A stretch of DNA of 64,000 nt. Origin: M3007 sp964539805. GTDB lineage: Bacteria; Bacteroidota; Bacteroidia; Chitinophagales; Saprospiraceae. The stretch spans positions 34,053-98,052 of the forward strand of contig CAZIKN010000007.1 of NCBI GenBank assembly GCA_964539805.1, given 5' to 3'. A program made the translations under genes and the position numbers. How positions within the stretch are numbered: the first letter of the stretch is position 1; every line of letters starts with the position of its first letter. Below the pieces are notes generated by a model. The model saw only the letters and a list, made by a program, of their open reading frames with translations. It was not told the DNA's origin and did not search any database. This document shows positions 1 through 7,928 of this stretch, in pieces.

Positions 1-487
1 CATTGAGATGACTTTGCCCGGTGGCATACTGTTTAGCCTTGGTTTTGCTGGCGGCCCCTTGGTTGCAGGCCTCCTGTTGTCCTATATTCGCCGCTCAGGG
101 CCGGTTTTGTGGACTCTTCCGTACTCCGCCAACCTTACCTTGCGCCAGATTGGTCTTATTTTGATGCTTGCCGCCATTGGCATCAACTCAGGGGCTGCGT
201 TTTTGAATACCATGCTGAGTCCCGCAGGGCCATTAATGTTTGCTGCCGCTGTCTTGGCAAGTATTGCGGGCAGTATTTTGATCCTTATCGCTGGATATAA
301 ATGGCTTAAAATACCCTATTCCCTGCTCATCGGCATGATCAGCCATCATCCGGCCAACCTTGATTTTGCCAATAATCAGTCGGGCAACAAAATACCCACC
401 TATGGTTATGCCTTGGTCTATCCTTTGTTGTTGATCGGCAAAATTGTTTTTGTACAGATGCTGTGGCAGCTGCTGAAGCATTGGTGA
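1..487 (+). CDS. AspT/YidE-type transporter, C-terminal part (partial)
   Basis: The reading frame is already open at the left edge (Ile-Glu codons precede the first ATG at position 8), so this is the 3' end of a longer gene. The visible ~160 residues have several hydrophobic segments and the glycine-rich stretch PGGILFSLGFAGGPL followed by WTLPYSANLTLRQIGL. This pattern is typical of the duplicated membrane domain of the aspartate:alanine antiporter AspT and of YidE/YbjL-type putative transporters. Those proteins normally have about 550 residues: two membrane domains around central TrkA_C domains. Only the last membrane domain is present here. The substrate cannot be told from this fragment. 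It ends 17 bp before the stop of the convergent membrane-protein gene. Confidence 0.75.
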   Translation, partial: IEMTLPGGILFSLGFAGGPLVAGLLLSYIRRSGPVLWTLPYSANLTLRQIGLILMLAAIGINSGAAFLNTMLSPAGPLMFAAAVLASIAGSILILIAGYKWLKIPYSLLIGMISHHPANLDFANNQSGNKIPTYGYALVYPLLLIGKIVFVQMLWQLLKHW

Positions 488-504
488 GCTGTTAAGGCTA
501 AAAA

Positions 505-1890
505 CTATTGATATCCCTCTCCCTCTTCTATCTTAAAATAGTTCTTGGGTAAATCCTTGAACGCTTTGCGCGGCAACTGCAAAAATGTGGGCATGGAATC
601 CGCCGGAGGCGGGCTTGTTTCCTGTCCCGGAGTGGGCACCACGAGCATTACTTTGGCTGCATCAGGTGACAGCAGTGCCGAGGCATGCAGGGTTTCAAAG
701 GGCAGCCCCCAGGTCATCATCAACAAGCGGATATCCACCTGATCGGGCCGAAGCATTGTTTTCGGGCCTTTTGCCTGCTGTACCAGGTCTTTGATGTAGG
801 CCAACCGTGCGGAATAAGGAATATGATTTTGGAAGATGCCCCATAACCTTAAACCCACAATCAAAGCCAATAACCATCCCAAATATCGAAATCTGATGCC
901 CGGAACAAGATCCCACAACAGCGGCAACAGCATAAACACACTGAGGGCCTGCAAATGACTTTCTATGATGTACCAGCGCGTATCTTCTCGAAAACGGACA
1001 AATAATACAGTGCTGTAAATGATGATAAAAACATTGAATATCAATGCTTTAAATAGCTTTTGTTGAAATATAAAAACGATGTTTAATAATAAACAAATCG
1101 GTAAAAAAAGCAACATGCTGTCATCCAAATGCGCCCAAAACAGTCCAAAGCCGTTGGATTTTGGAAGGTCAAACAACATGGCAGGCTCAAACTCGCGCAC
1201 GAACTGCCCCGTCATGCCCCGATCATAAAAATTGGGCGCCTGAACTACATATTTCAACACAAATGCCAGTCCTAAAAAAGCAAAAATATGGATCAGGATT
1301 TTCTTTGAAAGAACAGAGGCAGGATCAAACCAAAAGAAAACTAACACAAAACCCAAGGGGAAAATGATCAGAGGGTGCAGGAAAAAAATGGTGATGGCAA
1401 GGAAGGCCAATACAATATGGAGCAAGAGGCTATACCTCTCTTGTGTTTGTTTTTCCGCGAGCGCGAGCAGCACAAAAAGAAGAGAAATAGCGGGCAACAA
1501 TTCATTTTGTATCCAATAAAAACAATCCCCGGTGAGTAGGATGTTGAACAGGGCGATAGCGGTGGCTGCCCTGCTGTTGCGCAGCCCATGAAGACACAAG
1601 CTGAACAATAACCATTGGAATAACACATAGGACAAGGAAAACAACACCAGCACTTTAGAAAGCGAAAACCCGAACCAAACCCCTATCAGCGGCAACAATT
1701 GAATGGGCAGTACACCGAAGCGCTGCACCATAATGGCAGGCTTGCCATCACAGATCAACTGGTAACTTTGAAAGGCCGCATCCAGGATAATGGTACGCTC
1801 CTGCCAAAACCCAATGCTCATGGCCAATAGCGCCAAAAAAAGGCAATGCCCACCCAGCGCGGTCTGCTTTTCTATTTTTAACAAGTGCAT
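505..1890 (-). CDS. Multi-spanning membrane protein, possibly GT-C-like, function unknown
   Basis: A 461-residue protein dominated by hydrophobic helices, roughly ten, from about residue 15 to residue 370. It ends in a hydrophilic C-terminal part of about 90 residues (a Pro-rich stretch near QETSPPPADS). The arrangement, with a first periplasmic loop after TM1 containing short charged motifs, resembles GT-C fold glycosyltransferases or O-antigen-ligase-like proteins. I see no diagnostic catalytic motif, so that is only a structural guess. The ATG at 1890 is preceded by three C residues and the near-consensus -7 box TACATTTA (1894-1901), so the leader may be extremely short. It is convergent with the transporter fragment and divergent from the endonuclease-family gene. 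Confidence 0.6.
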   Translation of the reverse strand: MHLLKIEKQTALGGHCLFLALLAMSIGFWQERTIILDAAFQSYQLICDGKPAIMVQRFGVLPIQLLPLIGVWFGFSLSKVLVLFSLSYVLFQWLLFSLCLHGLRNSRAATAIALFNILLTGDCFYWIQNELLPAISLLFVLLALAEKQTQERYSLLLHIVLAFLAITIFFLHPLIIFPLGFVLVFFWFDPASVLSKKILIHIFAFLGLAFVLKYVVQAPNFYDRGMTGQFVREFEPAMLFDLPKSNGFGLFWAHLDDSMLLFLPICLLLNIVFIFQQKLFKALIFNVFIIIYSTVLFVRFREDTRWYIIESHLQALSVFMLLPLLWDLVPGIRFRYLGWLLALIVGLRLWGIFQNHIPYSARLAYIKDLVQQAKGPKTMLRPDQVDIRLLMMTWGLPFETLHASALLSPDAAKVMLVVPTPGQETSPPPADSMPTFLQLPRKAFKDLPKNYFKIEEGEGYQ

Positions 1891-1925
1891 GGGTAAATGT
1901 ACGCCACTAAATCATGGCGGTTGAC

Positions 1926-1933
1926 TACTTTTG
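1926..1933 (+). promoter_or_regulatory. Putative -7 element (TACTTTTG) of endonuclease-family gene
   Basis: Exact match to the Bacteroidota -7 consensus TAnnTTTG, 32 bases upstream of the ATG at 1966. No convincing TTG -33 element lies at the expected distance. Confidence 0.4.
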
Positions 1934-1965
1934 CGTGTAAATCAAAAAAATAGCATAAAGCAACA

Positions 1966-3039
1966 ATGCAAAAAATTGCCCTTAGTTTACTCCTGCTCCT
2001 TGTCTCTTCTCAATTAGTCGCTCAGACAGAGCTCACAAAGGATAAAAAATCAGCATACAAGATAGCCGCTATAGGCTTCTACAACCTTGAAAATCTGTTT
2101 GATACGCTGGATTCCCCCAACACCAACGATGCAGAGTTTTTGCCCAACGGCGGCAACCTTTGGAATACCGAAAAGTATGTGTCCAAACAAGCCAACATGG
2201 CCAAGGTAATCAGCCTCTTGGCCACCGAAACAAGCCCCGACGGGGTAGCAATTTTGGGCGTGGCAGAGATAGAAAACCGAAAGGTGTTGGAAGACCTGGT
2301 GGCCGAACCTGCCCTTAAAAGCCGAAATTATCAGATTGTGCACCACGAGTCGCCCGACGAACGCGGTATTGACTGCGCTTTTTTGTATCAGGAAAAATAT
2401 TTTAAGGTCACAGGCTCCGTGCCGTATCCGGTCATTCTTGAAGACCCCAAAACGGGCGAAAAAGACAGGACACGCGACATCCTGTATGTCTCTGGCATCT
2501 TTGATGGCGAACCCCTGCACCTCATGGTCGGGCACTGGCCTTCCCGCCGCGCGGGGGAGTCAGGCTCAGCCTGGATGCGCAAAGCCGCAGCTGCTGTATG
2601 CAGGCATATTGCGGACAGCCTTTTGGCCATTGATCCTGCAACCAAGATTATTGTTATGGGTGACCTGAATGATGACCCCAACAACAAAAGCCTGACAGAG
2701 GTGCTGCGCGCCAAGGGCAAATCAGAGGACCTGAAAGAGGGAGAACTGTACAATACCATGTATAGTCATTTTAAAAATGGTGATGGTACCATGGCTTATC
2801 GAGATGCCTGGAGTTTGTTTGATCAACTTATTGTTTCTCAGGGCTTTGTGAATAAAAAATACGGCGGGTGGCAACTGCATAAATCTATTGTTTTCCGCCA
2901 ACCCTGGCTCTTGCAAACAGAAGGTAAATATCGGGGCTATCCGTTCAGGACTTTTGATTTTGGTGTGTTTATGAATGGGTATTCCGATCACCTTCCGGTG
3001 TATATCTTTATCATAAAGCGCAAAGAACCCAAACCATAA
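1966..3039 (+). CDS. Secreted endonuclease/exonuclease/phosphatase-family protein
   Basis: A 357-residue protein with a clear N-terminal signal peptide (hydrophobic residues 4-16, cleavage probably after VAQ near residue 20). The mature part has the endonuclease/exonuclease/phosphatase fold (DNase I-like): FYNLENLFDT near residue 38, ILGVAEIENRKVL near residue 100 carrying the metal-binding Glu, VGHWPSRRAG near residue 190, VMGDLNDDPNNKS near residue 230 (Asp-Asn pair) and a final GYSDHLPV with the catalytic-type Asp-His. All the main motifs of the fold are present. The substrate could be nucleic acid or a phosphoester such as a phosphoinositide-type compound, which sequence alone does not decide. 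Export suggests nutrient scavenging. The first MbnP-like gene starts 15 bp downstream, so the two may be co-transcribed. Confidence 0.85.
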   Translation: MQKIALSLLLLLVSSQLVAQTELTKDKKSAYKIAAIGFYNLENLFDTLDSPNTNDAEFLPNGGNLWNTEKYVSKQANMAKVISLLATETSPDGVAILGVAEIENRKVLEDLVAEPALKSRNYQIVHHESPDERGIDCAFLYQEKYFKVTGSVPYPVILEDPKTGEKDRTRDILYVSGIFDGEPLHLMVGHWPSRRAGESGSAWMRKAAAAVCRHIADSLLAIDPATKIIVMGDLNDDPNNKSLTEVLRAKGKSEDLKEGELYNTMYSHFKNGDGTMAYRDAWSLFDQLIVSQGFVNKKYGGWQLHKSIVFRQPWLLQTEGKYRGYPFRTFDFGVFMNGYSDHLPVYIFIIKRKEPKP

Positions 3040-3054
3040 TATGCTGCTATAATA

Positions 3055-3879
3055 ATGAATATGAATAGACCCCTTTTTTTGTTGCTTTCAGTGATGTTGT
3101 GTGCAAGCTGTTTTGATCCCAAGGAAGGATGTTTGGATATTGCGGCAACCAATTTTGATGCCTCAGCGGATGAGGATTGTTGTTGTTCTTATCCTGGATT
3201 GATCTTTAGTGTGGATCAAAAATGGGATACTCTGCCTTTCCGGCGTGATAGTGTTTTTGCCTTGGACAATGGAAAATTGATCCGTTTACATGACGTGCTG
3301 TTGTATCTCTCTGATTTTCAGATGGAAAAAAATGGTAGCGTGTTTAAAAATTCGGATACCATTCAATTAGAAGTTTATCCCAAAACAGGAAAAGATACCT
3401 TGAAAGAGGTGTTTCTTAATGATTTTGAGCTCATCAGCCTTGATAACAGCACGGCCAATACGGGTGTGTTCAGAACTGCCGGTCAGTTTGATGCCCTGCA
3501 GTTTCGCTTTGGCCTATCCAATGATGCCAACCGGGTCATTGCCAGAAAGGTGCGGCTTGGGCATCCGCTGCGACAGGGAGCGGACAGCCTTTGGTTGAGT
3601 CCCACACAGGGTTATGCCTTGATTAAGGTGCTGCTTAGCCCTGATACCACCCGCAATTCGCCACGAGATTCCGTGTTGCTTACCCGAGCTGATCTGGGTG
3701 ATCTGTTTTTTAGGCAAACAGGTAGTTTCACCAGTGAACTGGGTTATGATTTTCGTTTGAAAATGAATATTGACCTGAAAAAGCTCCTGGGGAAAACCAA
3801 TTGGTCAATTCCTGACAAAACGCAATGGAAAAAAGACATTATTGCCAACTTACCGGGAGCTTTCAGTGTTTCCCAATAA
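3055..3879 (+). CDS. MbnP-like lipoprotein, first copy
   Basis: A 274-residue putative lipoprotein with an N-terminal hydrophobic stretch ending in LCASC (Cys19 the likely lipidated residue). It is followed by a Cys-rich stretch, GCLDIAATNFDASADEDCCC (residues 25-44), of the type found ahead of MbnP domains in this phylum. The rest fits the MbnP family: HDVLLYLSDFQM near residue 80 and SLWLSPTQGYALIKV near residue 178, with Trp180 in the region where MbnP carries the Trp that MbnH converts to kynurenine. Characterised MbnP proteins bind copper in the periplasm. Here the gene stands before a second MbnP-like gene and a MbnH-like peroxidase. The start at 3055 is the first in-frame ATG; ATG 3061 is equally possible. 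The divergence from the second copy is large. Confidence 0.75.
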   Translation: MNMNRPLFLLLSVMLCASCFDPKEGCLDIAATNFDASADEDCCCSYPGLIFSVDQKWDTLPFRRDSVFALDNGKLIRLHDVLLYLSDFQMEKNGSVFKNSDTIQLEVYPKTGKDTLKEVFLNDFELISLDNSTANTGVFRTAGQFDALQFRFGLSNDANRVIARKVRLGHPLRQGADSLWLSPTQGYALIKVLLSPDTTRNSPRDSVLLTRADLGDLFFRQTGSFTSELGYDFRLKMNIDLKKLLGKTNWSIPDKTQWKKDIIANLPGAFSVSQ

Positions 3880-3884
3880 CTTTG
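3877..3884 (+). promoter_or_regulatory. Putative -7 element (TAACTTTG) overlapping a stop codon
   Basis: Exact TAnnTTTG match whose first three bases are the TAA stop codon of the first MbnP-like gene. It lies 82 bases before the ATG of the second copy and could give the second MbnP-like gene and the peroxidase their own transcript. Confidence 0.35.
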
Positions 3885-3903
3885 CCCCCATTCATTCCTG
3901 ACC

Positions 3904-3924
3904 GTCCTGATCGTTCGTCAGGAC
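3904..3924. repeat. Small inverted repeat between the two MbnP-like genes
   Basis: GTCCTGA (3904-3910) and TCAGGAC (3918-3924) form a 7-bp stem around a 7-base loop. It lies in the 87-bp gap between the two lipoprotein genes. It could be a weak transcription pause or a processing site. No T-run follows. Confidence 0.4.
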
Positions 3925-3966
3925 TAACGCTCATAACTCATCATTCATCACTCATCACTCAAGAAT

Positions 3967-4731
3967 ATGCGTCATTTCATTTTTTCTGTTTTTGTACTTT
4001 TCTCTTTTTCTGCTTGTCAGGACGTAAAAGAAGATATTGTCTCTGGTGCAGATTTTTCTTTTCAGTTTACCAGCACGTACGAGGGCAGCCGATTGGAGCG
4101 TGTCAAAAAATATACGTATAACGGTTATCCTTTGGAATTCACGGTGTTTACCCTTTATCTTAGTGACATTACTTTGTTGCAAGGAAGCAAAGAGGTAAAA
4201 ATTTCTGATGTGGAATACCTTGATTTTTTTCCAAGCAACGCCTCAGGTACATTGTCCACACAACCTAAAATTACCTTTAAAAATGTACCAGAAGGCGATT
4301 ACACGGGCATTAAATTGGGATATGGTGTACGCAAAGACTTAAATAAAAAGTCGCCCAAAGATTTCCCCGCAGGCTCCCCTTTGTCCTATGAACTGGATTT
4401 TTGGAAAGGCTGGGACAGCTATATCTTTTGTAAGATAGAAGGTGCTGGTGATGCCGATAAAAATGGCAGTGCCGATCACTTTTTAGTGTACCACTGTGGT
4501 AGTGATCCGGTGTACAAGACATTCACGACAAACAAGAATTTTAGTGTTTCTGCTTCTGACCCCACAAAGCAGTTGCTCCAAATCGAGTTTGACCTGAAAA
4601 AACTCTTTACACAAGCGGATGGCTCTTTGTACAATATGGTTGCCAACCCTGCTACTTCCAATGATAAGAACGATGTAGTGGTGGCAGATGCCATCATGAG
4701 TCGTTTTGGTACGGCAACTTCTATTAAATAA
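3967..4731 (+). CDS. MbnP-like lipoprotein, second copy
   Basis: A 254-residue putative lipoprotein with a hydrophobic N-terminus ending in FSACQD (Cys17). It shows the family pattern well: EFTVFTLYLSDITLL (residues 57-71), DVEYLDFF (81-88), a glycine-rich GDYTGIKLGYGVRKDLN region, and LDFWKGWDSYIFCKIEG (143-159). The last carries Trp146 and Trp149, the segment where characterised MbnP has the Trp oxidised to kynurenine by its MbnH partner. This copy lacks the Cys-rich N-terminal segment of the first. It sits 22 bp upstream of the di-heme peroxidase gene, the arrangement expected for substrate and modifying enzyme. No methanobactin precursor or MbnB/MbnC-type gene is visible nearby. Confidence 0.8.
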   Translation: MRHFIFSVFVLFSFSACQDVKEDIVSGADFSFQFTSTYEGSRLERVKKYTYNGYPLEFTVFTLYLSDITLLQGSKEVKISDVEYLDFFPSNASGTLSTQPKITFKNVPEGDYTGIKLGYGVRKDLNKKSPKDFPAGSPLSYELDFWKGWDSYIFCKIEGAGDADKNGSADHFLVYHCGSDPVYKTFTTNKNFSVSASDPTKQLLQIEFDLKKLFTQADGSLYNMVANPATSNDKNDVVVADAIMSRFGTATSIK

Positions 4732-4753
4732 TATCTTGAAACATTGATAAACA

Positions 4754-5917
4754 ATGCGTTGTGTCCATTTTTTAAAAATATTTTTTATCATTTCGGTCTG
4801 GATGATTTCTGTCTTGGCCTGTAATCCACCCAGTCCTGTGGTGGACCAAAAAGGCGACTTGGAGGATATTGTATATGACCCCAAGCCATACAAAATTGTC
4901 AAGCCCGATTATTTTCCCGAGATAGAGGTGCCCAAGGATAACCCAATGACGCAGGCTGGGGTACAACTGGGTCGTATGCTTTTTTATGATCCGATTTTGT
5001 CTGCGGATAGTACCATGTCCTGCTCCTCCTGCCATTTGCCCCAGCATAGTTTTACGGATGCGCTTGCAGTTTCTACCGGTATTGATGGTGTAGCAGGGCA
5101 TCGTAGCAGTATGTCCTTGATGAATATTGCCTATGCCACCAATGGCCTTTTTTGGGACGGTAGGGTAAAAACCTTGGAAGGTCAGGCATTGCTCCCTGTG
5201 GAGGATCCCATTGAATTGCACCATACCTGGCCCAATGTCATAGAAGACCTGAAAAAACATAAAAGCTATCCCAAAATGTTTCGCGAGGCATTTGGTATCA
5301 AAGATCGTTCTGAAATAAGCAAAGAATTGGCGGCTAAGGCCCTGGCACAGTTTGAGCGGATATTGATCAGCAGCGGGCAATCCAAGTTTGATCGCTTTGT
5401 CCAGGGTGAAACTACTTTGTTTGATGACCGTGAATTGGAAGGGAAACTGATGTATTTTGATGAGCAACCATTTGTATTGCCTGATGCACAATGCTTTCAC
5501 TGTCATGGAGGTGTGACCCTGACGGGCAATCAGTATTTCAGCAACGGCCTTGATCCGGTCAAAAGTTTTAAGGAATTTGTGGATAAAGGCCAGGGTGCTG
5601 TTCTGGGCGACTCCACCCGTTATGGCCGATTCAGAGCACCAACATTGCGTAACATCGCCCTTACGTCGCCGTACATGCATGATGGCCGATTCAAGACCTT
5701 GGAAGAGGTGGTGGATCACTACGCAAGCCATGGGAAAAGTAAATTTCCCTATCAAGATGGTCTAATGACCCAGATTGGCACCTTGATCCCCAATACCCAG
5801 CCATTACAATATACCAAAATGAATGCTTCGCACAAGCGCTCTTTGGTCAAGTTTTTGCATACCTTGACAGATACGGTTTTTGTCAATAATCCGGACATAC
5901 AAAGCCCGTTTAAATAA
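4754..5917 (+). CDS. Di-heme cytochrome c peroxidase family, MbnH/MauG-like
   Basis: A 387-residue exported protein, probably a lipoprotein (SVLAC, Cys23). It has two c-type heme-binding motifs, CSSCH at residues 90-94 and CFHCH at 247-251, plus LFWDGR near residue 132 and RFRAPTLRNIALTSPYMHDGR near residue 295. These are standard for the bacterial di-heme peroxidase/MauG superfamily. Directly downstream of an MbnP-like gene, it most resembles MbnH, which forms a bis-Fe(IV)-type state and oxidises Trp of MbnP. An ordinary hydrogen-peroxide-detoxifying CcpA role cannot be excluded. The protease gene follows after 2 bp, so all four genes from 3055 may form one transcription unit. Confidence 0.85.
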   Translation: MRCVHFLKIFFIISVWMISVLACNPPSPVVDQKGDLEDIVYDPKPYKIVKPDYFPEIEVPKDNPMTQAGVQLGRMLFYDPILSADSTMSCSSCHLPQHSFTDALAVSTGIDGVAGHRSSMSLMNIAYATNGLFWDGRVKTLEGQALLPVEDPIELHHTWPNVIEDLKKHKSYPKMFREAFGIKDRSEISKELAAKALAQFERILISSGQSKFDRFVQGETTLFDDRELEGKLMYFDEQPFVLPDAQCFHCHGGVTLTGNQYFSNGLDPVKSFKEFVDKGQGAVLGDSTRYGRFRAPTLRNIALTSPYMHDGRFKTLEEVVDHYASHGKSKFPYQDGLMTQIGTLIPNTQPLQYTKMNASHKRSLVKFLHTLTDTVFVNNPDIQSPFK

Positions 5918-5919
5918 TC

Positions 5920-7842
5920 ATGTACCGACTTTTCGCCTTAATCCCCGTTTTTTTTACTGCAACATTAGGTTTGGCGCAGGAAACTTTTAATGTGTTACCC
6001 CGCAGTTTTCAGCCCGAGCACGCATCTTTTTTTCAGCAATTGCCAACCCTGACATTGGGCTCGCCTGATGTGGGTGCAGCCTTGCTCGAAGATGGATCCA
6101 TGCGAGAAAGCAGCCGCTTTGCAGTGCCCTTGGCAGTAGATATTTCCCCGGAAACGGCAGGCGAATGGGTATCGTTACCCGGCGGTCAGGTTTGGCGTTG
6201 TGCCCTTGAGGCACCTGATGCAGTTGGACTTTTGCTTTTTTTTGATCGCTTTCAATTGCCGGAAGGTGCTTTTTTTCATGCTTACAGCAAGGATAAAAAA
6301 ACGCTTTTAGGCGCTTATGGAGCAAAAAGTTGTATCCCCTCTGGCACATTTATGATTGGTGTTTTGCCGGGAGAAAATGTCGTAATGGAATATTTTCTTC
6401 CGGCAAATACAAAATATAGTAGTGAAATTCACCTGGATCGGGTGGATTATGCGTATCGGGAATCGGCTATTTATGCCTCAACGGAAAAAGAAAATTTTGG
6501 TTCATCCCGAACATGCAACGTAAATGTAAACTGCCCGGCGGGTACTAATTGGCAAACGCAAAAACGCGGTGTGGCACGTATCCTTATGGTATTTAGCGGT
6601 GGTTCAGCCTGGTGTACGGGCAGCCTTATGGCCAATACCGATGGAACGGGGGTTCCCTACTTTTTGACGGCACACCACTGCCAGATTTTGCTGCCAAACC
6701 CCAAATTTGATCAATGGCGTTTTGATTTTGAATATGAATCCGCTTCTTGTGCCAACCCTGCTTCGGAACCGCAGCGCAAATCCGTTTTGGGTTGCACGCG
6801 CATGGCATTCTGGGGTGATACAGATTTTTTACTGCTTAAGTTGAACCCAATTCCGGCTTCCTACAATCTGTATTTCAACGGTTGGAGCCGCGAGTCGGCA
6901 GCTTTGGTGTCCACATCTACATTTATACACCATCCGATGGGGGACATCAAAAAAATATCCACGGATAACCAAACGCTAACCGCCTACAACCAGCAAGTTG
7001 ACTGGGGCTTGGGCTTTGGCACCAGTTCGCCCAATACCCATTGGAACAATATACCAGATGTGGGAATTTTTGAGCCAGGCTCCTCCGGTTGTCCTTTGTT
7101 TGACCCGGCCAAGCGTGTCATTGGCCAGTTGCATGGCGGATTTATCAACCAGATAGACAAGTGCAAAATAGATGGGGCCCTCTTTGGGCGTTTTGATCTG
7201 TCATGGGATGCAGGAACTGGCTCTGGTGGCCGTCTACGAGATTGGTTGGACCCTACGAATCGGAACAGCATCACACAAAATGGATATGATCAGCCATTGA
7301 ATCCAGTTAAGATTAGTGGTTATGTTAAAACCTCTGATAATCAGCCAGTTGAAAAAGTTAGATTGCGCCTAAGCGGCACATCCACGGCACAGGTAAGTAC
7401 GGATGCCAATGGCTATTATGAGTTTTCAAACCTCAGCTCAGGAGGTAATTACACGGTCACACCGGTGAGTGACTCAATGCCCCTTAACGGCGTGAGCACC
7501 TATGATTTGGTACTTATATCAAAACACATTCTGGGTTTGGAAGCCCTTGGCTCGCCATGGAAAATGCTGGCTGCTGATGCCAACAAAAGTAATTCCATTA
7601 CTACCCTTGATATCGTAGAATTGCGCAAACTGATATTGGGGATTTATACCTACTTGCCCAGCATGCCATCCTGGAAGTTCTATGGTGAAGGCTCTATCAT
7701 ACCATCACTTCAAAATCCTTTTGAGCAAGGTACCATACTGATTGAGCAGCATGTACTCAACAATCTGGCCATAGATACCCCTAACCTGAATTTTACCGCA
7801 GTAAAAATAGGAGATGCCAACGAAGATGCTGACACGAAGTGA
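5920..7842 (+). CDS. Secreted trypsin-fold serine protease with carbohydrate-binding-like and dockerin-like domains
   Basis: A 640-residue protein with a signal peptide (cleavage after GLAQ, about residue 20). The protease domain spans about residues 210-430 with a complete triad by motif: TAHHC (His253), GDTDFLLLK (Asp302) and EPGSSGCPLF (Ser389). It resembles lysyl-endopeptidase-like S1 enzymes. Next comes a carboxypeptidase-regulatory-like/CNA-B-type domain from about residue 460 (VKISGYVKTSDNQPVEKVRLRL). A dockerin-like repeat follows near residues 520-580 (NGVSTYDLVLISKHILG, then SITTLDIVELRKLILGI). Oddly, it stops just after IKIGDANEDADTK with no T9SS sorting domain, although such multidomain proteases in this phylum usually carry one. 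The frame after the stop is not rescued before the next gene at 7929, so this may be a natural C-terminal loss. It lies 2 bp after the di-heme peroxidase gene. Confidence 0.8.
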   Translation: MYRLFALIPVFFTATLGLAQETFNVLPRSFQPEHASFFQQLPTLTLGSPDVGAALLEDGSMRESSRFAVPLAVDISPETAGEWVSLPGGQVWRCALEAPDAVGLLLFFDRFQLPEGAFFHAYSKDKKTLLGAYGAKSCIPSGTFMIGVLPGENVVMEYFLPANTKYSSEIHLDRVDYAYRESAIYASTEKENFGSSRTCNVNVNCPAGTNWQTQKRGVARILMVFSGGSAWCTGSLMANTDGTGVPYFLTAHHCQILLPNPKFDQWRFDFEYESASCANPASEPQRKSVLGCTRMAFWGDTDFLLLKLNPIPASYNLYFNGWSRESAALVSTSTFIHHPMGDIKKISTDNQTLTAYNQQVDWGLGFGTSSPNTHWNNIPDVGIFEPGSSGCPLFDPAKRVIGQLHGGFINQIDKCKIDGALFGRFDLSWDAGTGSGGRLRDWLDPTNRNSITQNGYDQPLNPVKISGYVKTSDNQPVEKVRLRLSGTSTAQVSTDANGYYEFSNLSSGGNYTVTPVSDSMPLNGVSTYDLVLISKHILGLEALGSPWKMLAADANKSNSITTLDIVELRKLILGIYTYLPSMPSWKFYGEGSIIPSLQNPFEQGTILIEQHVLNNLAIDTPNLNFTAVKIGDANEDADTK

Positions 7843-7928
7843 GTTCCACAGAATATTTCAGTTCAAAGCCCCCCTTTTCAAACAATCTTGCCTATCTTCG
7901 CCTTCCTTAAAAAAAATACGATACATTG

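Noticed and set aside
4772..5755. Long antisense frame (327 codons) across the di-heme peroxidase gene
   Set aside because: The plus-strand protein has intact heme motifs and the antisense frame has no recognisable domain; it is a shadow of codon bias.
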